Below are positions 1 through 8,358 of a stretch of DNA of 55,567 nucleotides, one piece after another. The stretch's first letter is position 1. Each line of letters starts with the position of its first letter. Under the pieces are notes generated by a model. The model saw only the letters and a program-made list of their open reading frames with translations, had not been told where the DNA came from and did not search any database. This stretch comes from Gammaproteobacteria bacterium (GTDB lineage: Bacteria > Pseudomonadota > Gammaproteobacteria > Natronospirales > REEB76). Made by a program: the position numbers and the translations under genes. The DNA lies in contig JAGWOR010000012.1 of NCBI GenBank assembly GCA_028870845.1, positions 1 through 55,567 of the forward strand, written 5' to 3'.

Positions 1-620
1 TGCTCAATTTGGGCAGCAGCTGCATTTATCCGCGCCTGGCGCCCCAGCCTATCAAGGAGGATTATTTGCTCAGTGGCCCGCTGGAGAGCACCAACCGTGC
101 CTATGCCATCGCCAAGATCGCCGCCATTGAACTTTGCGATTCCTACCGCCGGCAATATGGCTGCGACTACATCTCCGCCATGCCCACCAATCTTTATGGC
201 CCGGGAGACAACTTTGATCTCAGCAGCAGCCACGTGCTGCCGGCCTTGATCCGCAAGTTTCACGATGCCAAAACGCGGGATGAGGCAACGGTGACTGTCT
301 GGGGGAGCGGCAAACCGTTGCGGGAATTCCTGCACGTGGATGATATGGCCACGGCCGCCTTGTTCCTGCTGGATAATTTCTCCGCACCCGGTCCCATCAA
401 CGTGGGCTTAGGCGAGGATATCAGCATCGCTGATCTGGCCGCGCTGGTGACACGCATCGTGGGCTACGATGGCACGGTCGTGTTTGACCCATCCAAACCC
501 GACGGCACGCCGCGCAAGCTGCTGGATGTCTCCAAGCTCAGGGGCATGGGCTGGTCGCCGCAGATCTCACTGGAACAGGGCATCCGCCAGACCTATGAGT
601 GGTTCAAGGCGCATCACTAA
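1..620 (+). CDS. fcl: GDP-L-fucose synthase, 3' part (5' end outside window)
   Basis: This is the C-terminal two thirds or so of an NADPH-dependent epimerase/reductase that converts GDP-4-keto-6-deoxymannose to GDP-L-fucose for surface polysaccharide. The reading frame is open from the first bases of the window, so the gene starts upstream. Extended short-chain dehydrogenase signatures are visible: the catalytic Ser in GSSCIYP, then the Tyr and Lys in YAIAK, and a substrate-binding stretch around NLYGPGDNF. It ends in TYEWFKAHH, a normal C-terminus. The expected partner, GDP-mannose 4,6-dehydratase, is not in the window but would fit upstream. The GDP-mannose genes manC and manB, which feed this pathway, lie about 3.4 kb downstream. 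Confidence 0.93.
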   Translation, partial: LNLGSSCIYPRLAPQPIKEDYLLSGPLESTNRAYAIAKIAAIELCDSYRRQYGCDYISAMPTNLYGPGDNFDLSSSHVLPALIRKFHDAKTRDEATVTVWGSGKPLREFLHVDDMATAALFLLDNFSAPGPINVGLGEDISIADLAALVTRIVGYDGTVVFDPSKPDGTPRKLLDVSKLRGMGWSPQISLEQGIRQTYEWFKAHH

Positions 621-681
621 AATTAGGCCGTGGTTGCCGCATGTCCTCCGGCATGAGGCAGACACTGCGTGAAGCAAAACC

Positions 682-760
682 TCTGGTGGCATCTGACGGC
701 GCTGGGCGACAGCGCGGTGCTGCTGCCGTGCGCGCTGCTGATCGGCGTCTGGCTGCTGGC
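682..760 (+). repeat. 79-bp direct repeat, copy 1 (duplicated start of the PAP2 gene)
   Basis: These bases are identical, base for base, to 1851-1929, and the flanks differ on both sides. The copy is read from a GTG at 669 as MKQNLWWHLTALGDSA and onward, so it keeps the phosphatase reading frame. That frame stays open after the repeat and runs into the mntA frame without a stop, up to 1256. Confidence 0.95.
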
Positions 761-848
761 GTGGTGGCCGGTAAATCATGGTGATTTCGGCCATTGGAAA
801 AGGCAAACGTCAAAGCGCCCGCATGGCCCGTTGTGTCATACTTATGTT

Positions 849-1256
849 ATGAATACCCTGGAAATGTCCGCTTCCATGGATCAACTTGCGCAGCTGCTCA
901 ACCGGCAGCCCGACATACTGCTGGCAACTGTGTTCGGCTCTTTTGCGTCCGGACATGCGCGTGCCGATAGCGATGTTGATATCAGCGTCTTGGCTGATAA
1001 ACCTCTGGACGCCGGTCGCAAGCAGGAGCTGATCAAACTGCTTGCAAAGGCGAGCGGCTGTCCTGTGGACCTGGTGGACCTGCGTACGGCGGGCGTTTTG
1101 TTGCGACGATCCGCCCTGCTGAACGGCAAGCGGCTGGTGTGCCGTGATAACCAGATCTATGCAGACTTGCTCTCGCGCACCCTGACGGATGTAGAGGACT
1201 TTCTTCCCTATCGTGAACGCTTACTCAAGCAACGTACCAATGCATGGACAAGTTGA
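849..1256 (+). CDS. mntA: MntA-like nucleotidyltransferase antitoxin
   Basis: A minimal nucleotidyltransferase of about 135 residues, the antitoxin of HepT/MntA toxin-antitoxin modules. In studied members it adds AMP to a Tyr of the HEPN toxin and so neutralises it. The diagnostic GSF followed by DSDVDIS (the GSx10DxD pattern) lies near residues 33-50, with a further acidic VDLVDL strand later. In-frame ATGs at 849, 864 and 876 are all possible starts; the conserved fold begins soon after them. The frame is also open back to a GTG at 669, giving a possible 195-residue protein with a hydrophobic N-terminus from the duplicated phosphatase fragment. It overlaps the next gene by 13 bp, as usual for this pair. 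Confidence 0.85.
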   Translation: MNTLEMSASMDQLAQLLNRQPDILLATVFGSFASGHARADSDVDISVLADKPLDAGRKQELIKLLAKASGCPVDLVDLRTAGVLLRRSALLNGKRLVCRDNQIYADLLSRTLTDVEDFLPYRERLLKQRTNAWTS

Positions 1257-1654
1257 TCATCCAGGAGAAGCTGGAGGCTTTGCGGAAATGCATGCTTCGC
1301 ATTGAAGCACGCCGCACTAAAACAGCAGATCAACTGCGTGAGGATACGGATCGTCAGGACATCATTGCACTCAATCTTACGCGTGCGGTACAACTGTGCG
1401 TAGATATCGCAACTTGTGTAATCGCCGATTCCGATGAGCCGGCGCCTCAAACCATGGGGCAGGCGTTCGATGTATTGGCGCGGCTGGGTACGATTGATGA
1501 TTCATTGGCCGGGAGGATGAAGGCCGCGGTCGGTTTCCGCAATATTGCAGTGCACAATTATCAGGCCATAGATTGGGATATCGTGTTTGCGATCACTTAC
1601 AAAGGCCTGGAAGATTTTCGCGATTTTGCCCGCGACATCGCTGCATTGACATGA
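1244..1654 (+). CDS. hepT: HepT-like HEPN-domain ribonuclease toxin (DUF86)
   Basis: A 136-residue all-helical HEPN protein, the toxin partner of MntA. The catalytic signature RNIAVHNY (R-x4-H-x-Y) sits near residues 97-105. In this family Arg and His form the RNase site and the Tyr is the residue AMPylated by MntA. The start at 1244 lies inside the end of mntA, so the two are translationally coupled. The pair sits in a polysaccharide block to which it has no functional relation, between two copies of a 79-bp phosphatase sequence, so it looks like a later insertion. RNase activity is inferred from the family. Confidence 0.87.
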   Translation: MDKLIIQEKLEALRKCMLRIEARRTKTADQLREDTDRQDIIALNLTRAVQLCVDIATCVIADSDEPAPQTMGQAFDVLARLGTIDDSLAGRMKAAVGFRNIAVHNYQAIDWDIVFAITYKGLEDFRDFARDIAALT

Positions 1655-1837
1655 ACCATCAGTTGCCAGGTGGAAATGAAAACAGCGGTGGCGTGTAAAG
1701 CTGGGGGATCCATCGACAGGCATCGGGTCGGCCGGCTGAAGTGCGAGGGCTCATGTGACCGCATAGGGCAAACCCGCATGATCGGGCTGGCGCTCAATGC
1801 AAAATCCCGCCTGAAATATCCATTGCCGGAGTAACTT

Positions 1838-2470
1838 TTGCCCGCTGGCTTCTGGTGGCATCTGACGGCGCTGGGCGACAGCGCGGTGCTGCTGCCGTGC
1901 GCGCTGCTGATCGGCGTCTGGCTGCTGGCATTTCAGGCGACCCGCAGGTCCGGCTGGCTGTGGCTGCTGGCGGTGGGAGTGGATGCCGGCGGCGTGGCCC
2001 TCACCAAGGTGCTGTTCATGGGCTGGGGCCTGCATCCACCGGGCCTGGATTTCATCGGCTTGAGCGGCCACAGCGCGCTGTCGTTCCTGGTATGGCCTTC
2101 GGTGGCGCTGTTGATCAGCATCGGCGCCCGCGGCTGGCTCCGGGCAACGGCGATCGCGCTGGGTGTGATCCTGGCGCTTACGGTCAGCTACTCGCGCGTG
2201 CTGCTGCATGCCCACACGCCTTCCGAAGCGCTGCTGGGCGGCCTGTGGGGAGCGGGGCTGGCGGCGCTGTTTATCCGCTATGCGTGGGCGCGCATACGCC
2301 ACAGCAGCATGGCACGCCGCTGGATCGCCATCAGCCTGCTGCTGCCGCTGCTGTTCGTCACCTATGGGCGGGTGTTTCCCTCCAACACGATGCTGGCCTG
2401 GGTGGCCATGCGGGTCAGCGGCCACCACTTCATCTATACGCGCCGCGACCTGGGCAAGCTCTCCGGTTAA
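1838..2470 (+). CDS. PAP2-family membrane phosphatase
   Basis: A polytopic membrane protein of 210 residues with about five or six hydrophobic segments. It carries type-2 phosphatidic acid phosphatase motifs: LSGHSALSF (PSGH-like, near residue 76) and SRVLLHAHTPSE (SRx5Hx3D-like, with Glu at the last position). The first motif, KxxxxxxRP, is not clear. The start is TTG at 1838 with GGAG six bases upstream; no nearby ATG would keep the first membrane segment. Between a sugar-nucleotide gene and a polyprenyl-phosphate transferase, the likely substrate is undecaprenyl diphosphate or another lipid phosphate. That substrate is inferred. Codons 6-31 are duplicated at 682-760. Confidence 0.75.
   Translation: MPAGFWWHLTALGDSAVLLPCALLIGVWLLAFQATRRSGWLWLLAVGVDAGGVALTKVLFMGWGLHPPGLDFIGLSGHSALSFLVWPSVALLISIGARGWLRATAIALGVILALTVSYSRVLLHAHTPSEALLGGLWGAGLAALFIRYAWARIRHSSMARRWIAISLLLPLLFVTYGRVFPSNTMLAWVAMRVSGHHFIYTRRDLGKLSG
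1851..1929 (+). repeat. 79-bp direct repeat, copy 2 (inside the intact PAP2 gene)
   Basis: Identical to 682-760. This copy is inside the full-length phosphatase gene. The two copies bracket 1090 bp containing the mntA-hepT pair, so homologous recombination between them would delete the toxin-antitoxin module and leave one phosphatase gene. Confidence 0.95.
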
Positions 2471-2586
2471 ACAGCCGCTTATATCAAACACGAGCGGGAT
2501 TCGACACCGTTTGGGCATTGTTACTGATTCAACCGTAAGAAAACTGTGTAAACTTGAACGCTTGGAATTGGGGGGGTATCCGCGGC

Positions 2587-3996
2587 ATGCGACTGGGTGA
2601 GGGTGTTCTGAAAAGGCACGCGGGCGCGCTATCCATGGCCTTGCGGCTGATGGATATGCTGACGTGCATTTGCGCAGGGCTTGTCGCCTTTGTTCTGCGG
2701 TTTGGCACCGACAACCTCATTCCGTCTCCCAACTACGGGGCACTGCTTGTCATCGGCACATTGCTGACCGTCATCGTGTTTCCGATGACCGGGCTGTACC
2801 GCTCCTGGCGCACGCGCAATCCCCTGGCACCGGCGGGTCGCGCGCTGGTTGCCTGGTGCCTGGTGTTTGCAGCGCTGCTCATAGTGCTGGTGCTGGGCAA
2901 GCAGGCGGAGCACTTCTCGCGCCTGTGGCTGGCGGCCTGGTTTCTTGCCGGTGCGCTGTTGCTGGTGCTGCTACGCTGGCTGACCTACGGCCTGCTGAAG
3001 CTGCTGCGGCAGCGCGGCTACAACCGCCGCTACGTGGTGATCGTGGGCGGCGGCGAGCATGCCCGCGAACTGCTGCGCCAGGTGAGTAATTCCCTGTCTT
3101 CCGGTTTCCGGGTGCTGGCGGTGTTCAACGATGTGGAAGGCGTGAAAGACATCTGGGGTCATCCGCTGTTGCCCACGGCGGGACTGGTGGATTTTGTGCA
3201 TCAGCAGGTGGTGGACGAAATCTGGCTGGCGCTGCCGCTGGAGCAGAGCCACCGGCTGCGCAATATTCTGGCGCAATTGAGCAACTGTCCGGCGAACGTG
3301 CGTTACATCCCGGATTTCCGCGACCTGTACCTGCTGAACCACGGCGTGTCGGACGTGCTGGGCATCCCCATGATCGATCTCACTTCCAGCCCATTGCAGG
3401 GCAACGGCATGTTGGTCAAGGTGCTGGAGGACCGGCTGCTGGCGGCGGTCATCCTGCTGCTGGCAAGTCCGCTCATGCTGTTGATCGCCCTGGGCGTAAA
3501 GCTCAGCTCGCCGGGGCCGGTGCTCTACCGCCAGAAACGCCACGGCTGGGACGGACGCGCCATCGAAGTGTACAAATTCCGCACCATGCGCGTGCACAAG
3601 GAACAAGCGGGCCGGGTGACCCAGGCATCTCCCGACGACGGGCGCTTCACGCCCATCGGCGGGTGGCTGCGCCGCACCAGCCTGGACGAACTGCCGCAGT
3701 TCTTCAACGTGCTGCAGGGGCGCATGTCCATCGTGGGGCCGCGGCCTCACGCCGTTGAGCACAATGAACAGTACCGGGCCATCATCAACCGCTATATGCT
3801 GCGCCACCTGGTGAAACCGGGTATCACCGGCTGGGCGCAGATCAACGGCCTGCGCGGCATGACCGAAACTCCGGATAAAATGCAGAAGCGGGTAGAGTTT
3901 GATTTTTACTACATCGAAAACTGGTCCCTATGGTTTGACCTGAAGATCATCGTGCTTACTTTTTTCATGGGATTCGTCAACAAGAACGCCTATTAA
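2587..3996 (+). CDS. Undecaprenyl-phosphate glucose phosphotransferase (WcaJ/PssY-like)
   Basis: A polyisoprenyl-phosphate hexose-1-phosphate transferase that starts repeat-unit synthesis by moving sugar-1-phosphate from a nucleotide sugar to undecaprenyl phosphate at the inner membrane. About four N-terminal membrane segments (roughly residues 15-140) are followed by a Rossmann-like domain starting RRYVVIVGGGEHA. The C-terminal bacterial sugar transferase domain comes last, with one long hydrophobic helix and the motifs KFRTMR, LDELPQFFNVLQG, SIVGPRP and PGITGWAQING. ATG at 2587 follows a G-rich ribosome-binding stretch; a TTG at 2554 would add 11 residues. The stop overlaps the manC start by one base. 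The sugar, glucose or galactose, cannot be read from sequence. Confidence 0.92.
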   Translation: MRLGEGVLKRHAGALSMALRLMDMLTCICAGLVAFVLRFGTDNLIPSPNYGALLVIGTLLTVIVFPMTGLYRSWRTRNPLAPAGRALVAWCLVFAALLIVLVLGKQAEHFSRLWLAAWFLAGALLLVLLRWLTYGLLKLLRQRGYNRRYVVIVGGGEHARELLRQVSNSLSSGFRVLAVFNDVEGVKDIWGHPLLPTAGLVDFVHQQVVDEIWLALPLEQSHRLRNILAQLSNCPANVRYIPDFRDLYLLNHGVSDVLGIPMIDLTSSPLQGNGMLVKVLEDRLLAAVILLLASPLMLLIALGVKLSSPGPVLYRQKRHGWDGRAIEVYKFRTMRVHKEQAGRVTQASPDDGRFTPIGGWLRRTSLDELPQFFNVLQGRMSIVGPRPHAVEHNEQYRAIINRYMLRHLVKPGITGWAQINGLRGMTETPDKMQKRVEFDFYYIENWSLWFDLKIIVLTFFMGFVNKNAY

Positions 3997-5438
3997 TGCC
4001 ATCAATAAATATGCCGTCCGCATCCACAACGTTGGTACCGGTGATTCTTTCCGGAGGTTCGGGCACGCGCCTGTGGCCGCTGTCGCGCCAGCTGCATCCC
4101 AAGCAGTTCCTGCCGCTGCTCAGCGAGCGTTCGCTGTTGCAGGAGACCCTGCTGCGCGCGGCCGGCATTCCGGGCGCCTGCGCGCCGCTGCTGGTGGCCA
4201 ACGAAGACCACCGTTTTCTGGTTCAGGAACAGCTGGCCGCTCTGGGCGTGCGGGGTGCGGAAATCCTGCTGGAGCCGGTGGGCCGCAACACAGCGCCGGC
4301 ACTGGCCATTGCGGCGCTGCGGGCGGCGGCCGGCAATCCCGCTGCCGTGTTGCTGGCGCTGCCGGCCGATCATCTGATCCGGGATCGTGAGGCTTTCGCT
4401 GCGGCCGTGATTCATGGGTTACCGGCCGCGCAGGCCGGTGCGCTGGTGGTGTTCGGGGTTGCTCCGCAGCATGCGGAAACCGCCTACGGTTACATCCGCA
4501 AGGGCGCCGCAACCCCCGGGGGACTGCATGCGGTGGCGGCCTTCACGGAAAAGCCCGATGCCGAAACCGCCGCGCAATATTTGCGCAGCGGCGATTACTA
4601 CTGGAACAGCGGCATGTTCCTGGTGCGCGCCGATGTCTATCTGCGGGAACTCGAACGCCACGCGCCGGATATCGCACAAGCAGCGGACAAGGCCATGCAA
4701 AATCTGCAGACGGACGGCGCGTTTCTGCGCCCGGACCCGGAAGTCTTCAGCGCCTGCCGCAGCCAGTCCATCGACTATGCGGTCATGGAGCGCACCCGCG
4801 CCGGCGTGCTGGCGCCGCTGGACGCCGGCTGGAGCGACCTGGGCTCCTGGGACAGCCTGCTGGCCGCGGGCGAAAAAACCCCGGACGGCAACCTGACCCG
4901 GGGCGAAGTGGTGCTGCAGGATGTCTCGGGTTCGCTGGTGCACGCGGGCACGCGCCTGGTGACCGCCATCGGTCTGCGCGACCAGCTGGTGGTGGAGACC
5001 GGCGATGCGGTGCTGGTGGCGCCGGTGGACCGCGCCCAGGAGGTCAAGCAGCTGGTGGCCAGCCTGCGGCAAGCCAAACCCCAGGTCACCGAGAACCACC
5101 CGCGCGTGCATCGTCCCTGGGGCTGGTACGAATGCCTGGCCCGGGGTGAACGCATGCAGGTGAAGCGCATCCAGATCAAACCGGGCGCCAGCCTGTCGCT
5201 GCAGCTGCACCACCGGCGCGCGGAACACTGGGTGGTGGTGAAGGGCGAGGCCGAAGTGATCCGCGGTGACCAGCAGTTCACGCTCAGCGAAAACCAGTCC
5301 ACCTATATACCGGCCGAAACCCGGCACCGGCTGCGCAATCCCGGCCAGCAGCCCCTGGAGATCATCGAGGTCCAGAGCGGCGAGTACCTGGGCGAGGACG
5401 ACATCGAACGCTTCGACGATGAGTATGGGCGTTGCTGA
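3996..5438 (+). CDS. manC: Mannose-1-phosphate guanylyltransferase / mannose-6-phosphate isomerase
   Basis: A bifunctional type II enzyme of 480 residues that makes GDP-mannose from mannose-1-phosphate and GTP and can interconvert fructose-6-P and mannose-6-P. The N-terminal nucleotidyltransferase has LSGGSGTRLWPLSR near residues 18-31 and FTEKPD further on. The C-terminal cupin has metal-binding histidines around LQLHHRRAEHW. An alternative ATG at 4011 would remove five residues. The gene is coupled to the sugar transferase upstream (TAATG) and overlaps manB by 20 bp, so transferase, manC, manB and galE form one operon. GDP-mannose from here can feed the fucose synthase at the window start. 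Confidence 0.95.
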   Translation: MPSINMPSASTTLVPVILSGGSGTRLWPLSRQLHPKQFLPLLSERSLLQETLLRAAGIPGACAPLLVANEDHRFLVQEQLAALGVRGAEILLEPVGRNTAPALAIAALRAAAGNPAAVLLALPADHLIRDREAFAAAVIHGLPAAQAGALVVFGVAPQHAETAYGYIRKGAATPGGLHAVAAFTEKPDAETAAQYLRSGDYYWNSGMFLVRADVYLRELERHAPDIAQAADKAMQNLQTDGAFLRPDPEVFSACRSQSIDYAVMERTRAGVLAPLDAGWSDLGSWDSLLAAGEKTPDGNLTRGEVVLQDVSGSLVHAGTRLVTAIGLRDQLVVETGDAVLVAPVDRAQEVKQLVASLRQAKPQVTENHPRVHRPWGWYECLARGERMQVKRIQIKPGASLSLQLHHRRAEHWVVVKGEAEVIRGDQQFTLSENQSTYIPAETRHRLRNPGQQPLEIIEVQSGEYLGEDDIERFDDEYGRC

Positions 5439-6813
5439 TTTGCCGGCGGATCCGCGCAAGGCCTGCTTCAAGGCCTACGACATCCGCGGGCGGGTCCCGG
5501 ATGAGCTTGACCCGGGGCTGGCGGCGCGCATCGGCCGCGCCTTCGCCGAACAGTTCAAGCTGCAGCGCGTGGTGATGGGCCGGGACGTACGGCTGTCGGG
5601 GCCGGAGCTGGCACGGGCACTGGCCTCCGGCCTGGCTGCTGCCGGCGCGCGGGTGTTGGATATGGGCCTGTGCGGCACCGAGGAGCTGTACTTCGCCGTC
5701 AACCACCTGGAATGCGACGGCGGGGTGATGGTGACCGCCAGCCACAACCCCTCCGACTACAACGGCTTCAAACTGGTGCGCCAGGGCGCGCGTCCGGTGA
5801 GCGCCGACACCGGCCTGCAGGAAATCGCACAACGCGCACTCGCGGAGCGGCGCGCGTCCACCCCGGCAGCGGCGCCGGAGGTCGTCCAGGCGCGCGACGC
5901 TTATGTGCTGCACGTATTGAAACTTTTGCGCACCAGGCTGCCGGCCTTCAGGCTGGTGGTGAACCCCGGCAACGGCGCCGCCGGCCCGCTGCTGGAAAAA
6001 CTCTGCGCCCGTCTGCCGTTTTCGGTGACCTGGATGAACCGCGAACCGGATGGACATTTTCCCAACGGCGTGCCCAACCCGCTGTTGCCGGAAAACCGCG
6101 AGGCCACGGCCCGGAGGGTGCGGGAATACGGCGCGGACCTGGGGCTGGCCTGGGACGGGGATTTCGACCGCTGTTTCTTTTTTGACGAGCGCGGCGAGTT
6201 CATCGAGGGCTACTACCTGGTGGGGCTGCTGGCGGAATACTTTTTGCGGCGTTTCCCCGGCGCCAGGATCATCCACGACCCGCGCCTGGTGTGGAATACC
6301 CGCGACATCGTGGAACGCCTGGGGGGCGTGGCCATCGAATCCAAGTGCGGCCATGCCTTCATCAAGGAACGCATGCGCAGCGAGGATGCGGTGTACGGCG
6401 GCGAAATGTCGGCGCATCACTACTTCCGGGATTTTTTCTATTGCGACAGCGGCATGATTCCCTGGCTGCTGGTGCTGGAACTCATGGCCGAGAGCCAACA
6501 GCCGTTGTCGGCGCTGCTGGCGGAGCGCATGCGCAGGTTTCCGGTGAGCGGCGAGATCAACCGCGCGGTGCGGGACAGCAATGCCGCCATGAAACGAGTG
6601 GAGAACCACTATGCGGGTCAAGGGTCGGTTTCCCGGGTGGACGGCCTGAGCATGGATTTTGGCGCCTGGCGTTTCAATCTGCGGCCCTCCAATACCGAAG
6701 CACTGCTGCGGTTGAATGTGGAATCGCGGGGCGACGCCGCACTGGTGCAGGCATGCACCCGGGAGATTCTTGGACTCATTGACACCGCCTCGCCGCAGGA
6801 GGCGGGCGCGTGA
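5419..6813 (+). CDS. manB: Phosphomannomutase / phosphoglucomutase
   Basis: An alpha-D-phosphohexomutase of about 464 residues that interconverts mannose-6-P and mannose-1-P, giving the substrate for ManC. All four active-site loops are visible: the phosphoserine loop TASHNP, the Mg-binding loop DGDFDRCFF, the sugar-binding loop GEMSAHHYF, and the phosphate-binding RPSNTEALLRL. The frame is open upstream to 5266 inside manC, but the family alignment begins at KACFKAYDIRG, so ATG 5419 (MSMGVAD) or 5425 is the true start. The end overlaps galE by four bases (GTGA). The size resembles AlgC of Pseudomonas, which also uses glucose phosphates. Confidence 0.95.
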   Translation: MSMGVADLPADPRKACFKAYDIRGRVPDELDPGLAARIGRAFAEQFKLQRVVMGRDVRLSGPELARALASGLAAAGARVLDMGLCGTEELYFAVNHLECDGGVMVTASHNPSDYNGFKLVRQGARPVSADTGLQEIAQRALAERRASTPAAAPEVVQARDAYVLHVLKLLRTRLPAFRLVVNPGNGAAGPLLEKLCARLPFSVTWMNREPDGHFPNGVPNPLLPENREATARRVREYGADLGLAWDGDFDRCFFFDERGEFIEGYYLVGLLAEYFLRRFPGARIIHDPRLVWNTRDIVERLGGVAIESKCGHAFIKERMRSEDAVYGGEMSAHHYFRDFFYCDSGMIPWLLVLELMAESQQPLSALLAERMRRFPVSGEINRAVRDSNAAMKRVENHYAGQGSVSRVDGLSMDFGAWRFNLRPSNTEALLRLNVESRGDAALVQACTREILGLIDTASPQEAGA

Positions 6814-7820
6814 AGGTCCTGGTCACCGGCGGCACCGGCTACATCGGCTCCCACACCTGCGTGGCGCTGCAGGCCGCGGGCCATGAAATCACCATCGCCG
6901 ACAATCTTTCCAACAGTTCACCCGAAGCGCTGGCGCGCATCGCGCGCATCAGCGGCACACGCCCCGGCTTCCAGGCATTGGACATGCGCGATGCGCCGGG
7001 ACTGGAAAAACTGTTCGACGCGCAGTGCTTCGATGCCATCATGCATTTCGCCGGGGTGAAAGCGGTGGCGGAGTCGGTGGCGGACCCGCTCAAGTATTAC
7101 AGCAACAACGTCATGGGCAGCATCGCGCTGTTCGACAGCGCCTTGCGCCACGGCGTGACGCGCCTGGTGTTCAGTTCCTCGGCGACGGTGTATGGCGAAA
7201 ACTCGCGATCTCCGATCCGCGAGGACGCGCCGGTGGCGCCCGTCAATCCCTATGGCCGTAGCAAACACATGGTTGAGGAAATTCTCACAGAGATGTGCCG
7301 GGCGAATGCCGGCTTGCGCGTCATGGCGCTACGCTATTTCAACCCGGTGGGTGCCCATCCCAGCGGCCTGGTGGGTGAAGCCCCGGTGGGCACTCCCAAT
7401 AACTTGATGCCCTATTTATGCCAGGTGGCGGCCGGCCGGCTGGAAGAACTCACGGTATTCGGAACAGATTACCCAACGCCGGACGGTACGGCGGTCCGCG
7501 ATTACATCCACGTCATGGACCTGGCCGAAGGCCACCTCAGGGCCCTGGAGTTTCTCGAATCGCACGGCGGCATGCACCTTGTCAACCTGGGCACCGGCCG
7601 CGGCACCAGCGTGCTGGAGATGCTGACGGCATTCCAGCGGGTCAACCAGGTGCCGATCCCTCATCGCTTCGGCGCACGCCGGCCGGGTGACACCAAGGAA
7701 ACCTTCGCAGATGTGGCGCTTGCCGACCGGGTGCTGGGCTGGCGCACGCAATATTCGCTGGATGACATGTGCCGCGATGCCTGGCGCTGGCAGAAGATGA
7801 ATCCCAAGGGTTACGAATAA
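6810..7820 (+). CDS. galE: UDP-glucose 4-epimerase
   Basis: A 336-residue NAD-dependent epimerase interconverting UDP-glucose and UDP-galactose. The Rossmann signature TGGTGYIGSH is at residues 5-14, the catalytic Ser lies in FSSSATVYGE and the Tyr-Lys pair in NPYGRSK. The domain around YFNPVGAHPSG is typical of GalE rather than of other epimerases. The start is a GTG sharing four bases with the manB stop, the only start compatible with the Rossmann fold. It is the last gene of the polysaccharide operon, and downstream there is a short non-coding stretch before the tRNA repeats. Confidence 0.96.
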   Translation: MKVLVTGGTGYIGSHTCVALQAAGHEITIADNLSNSSPEALARIARISGTRPGFQALDMRDAPGLEKLFDAQCFDAIMHFAGVKAVAESVADPLKYYSNNVMGSIALFDSALRHGVTRLVFSSSATVYGENSRSPIREDAPVAPVNPYGRSKHMVEEILTEMCRANAGLRVMALRYFNPVGAHPSGLVGEAPVGTPNNLMPYLCQVAAGRLEELTVFGTDYPTPDGTAVRDYIHVMDLAEGHLRALEFLESHGGMHLVNLGTGRGTSVLEMLTAFQRVNQVPIPHRFGARRPGDTKETFADVALADRVLGWRTQYSLDDMCRDAWRWQKMNPKGYE

Positions 7821-7946
7821 AGCGCGGCGACAGTTTCAAACCGGTTGCTTTAATAAAGTCGCAAATTGCCGCAGGATTATTTCCTGCTGCAACAGCCGTT
7901 ACTCTATGGCGGCCTGTGCCCATAGGCTAAAATAGCCGACTTAACC

Positions 7947-8054
7947 GGAGAGCTACCGAAGCGGGTGAGGCAGTTCAACTGCCGAACGCCTCGTCACGGA
8001 TGACGAGGCTGGTCAGCATACCAGGGATGGTACAGTGAGCATGAAGAGTTTCTT
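7947..8054 (+). repeat. 108-bp tandem unit 1: tRNA-Ser 5' stub plus hairpins
   Basis: The unit opens with 18 bases matching the 5' end of the tRNA-Ser gene (one mismatch, C at 7953), then leaves the tRNA sequence. It contains a GGCAGTT/AACTGCC dyad, a 9-bp hairpin at 7988-8009 with loop CGGA, and a 5-bp hairpin at 8019-8032 with loop GGGA. Both last loops display CANGGATG. A -10-like TAAAAT lies just upstream at 7928-7933, inside the small dyad GGCTAAAATAGCC, so the whole array may be transcribed with the tRNA. Confidence 0.9.
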
Positions 8055-8162
8055 GGAGAGGTACCGAAGCGGGTGAGGCAGTTTAACTGCCGAACGCCTC
8101 GTCACGGATGACGAGGCTGGTCAGCATACCAGGGATGGTACAGTGAGCATGAAGAGTTTCTT
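8055..8162 (+). repeat. 108-bp tandem unit 2: tRNA-Ser 5' stub plus hairpins
   Basis: A near-identical copy of 7947-8054; the differences I see are G for C in the stub and T for C in the first dyad. The first 18 bases are identical to the start of the real tRNA at 8163. The hairpins lie at 8096-8117 and 8127-8140, again with CANGGATG loops. The unit joins directly to the complete tRNA gene, so the tRNA start occurs three times at exact 108-bp spacing. Confidence 0.9.
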
Positions 8163-8254
8163 GGAGAGGTACCGAAGCGGTCACAACGGCACCGACTCGA
8201 AATCGGTTGGGGGCTAAACGCCCCACGTGGGTTCGAATCCCACCCTCTCCGCCA
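8163..8254 (+). tRNA. serU-like: tRNA-Ser(CGA)
   Basis: A complete 92-nt class II tRNA. Acceptor stem GGAGAGG pairs with CCTCTCC, G is the discriminator base and CCA is encoded. The anticodon stem ACCGA/TCGGT carries loop CTCGAAA with anticodon CGA at 8198-8200, reading UCG serine codons. The long variable arm GGGGC/GCCCC is the serine hallmark. The T arm is GTGGG TTCGAAT CCCAC. Confidence 0.96.
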
Positions 8255-8358
8255 TTATTCAAATAGGTATTCGAACCCAGGTGGTATCGATGGGTTCGGT
8301 TCGACAAGTTTGTCGTGAACAAACTTGGACCGCCGAATGCGGGCCCGCGGAGCGGGGA

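Noticed and set aside
682-1929. Insertion sequence or transposon
   Set aside because: The repeats are direct, there are no terminal inverted repeats and no transposase; the repeated bases are coding sequence of the phosphatase.
5266-5418. N-terminal extension of ManB
   Set aside because: It overlaps the conserved cupin of manC in another frame; homology begins just after 5419.
7947-8162. CRISPR array
   Set aside because: Only two tandem near-identical units without variable spacers, and no cas genes in the window.
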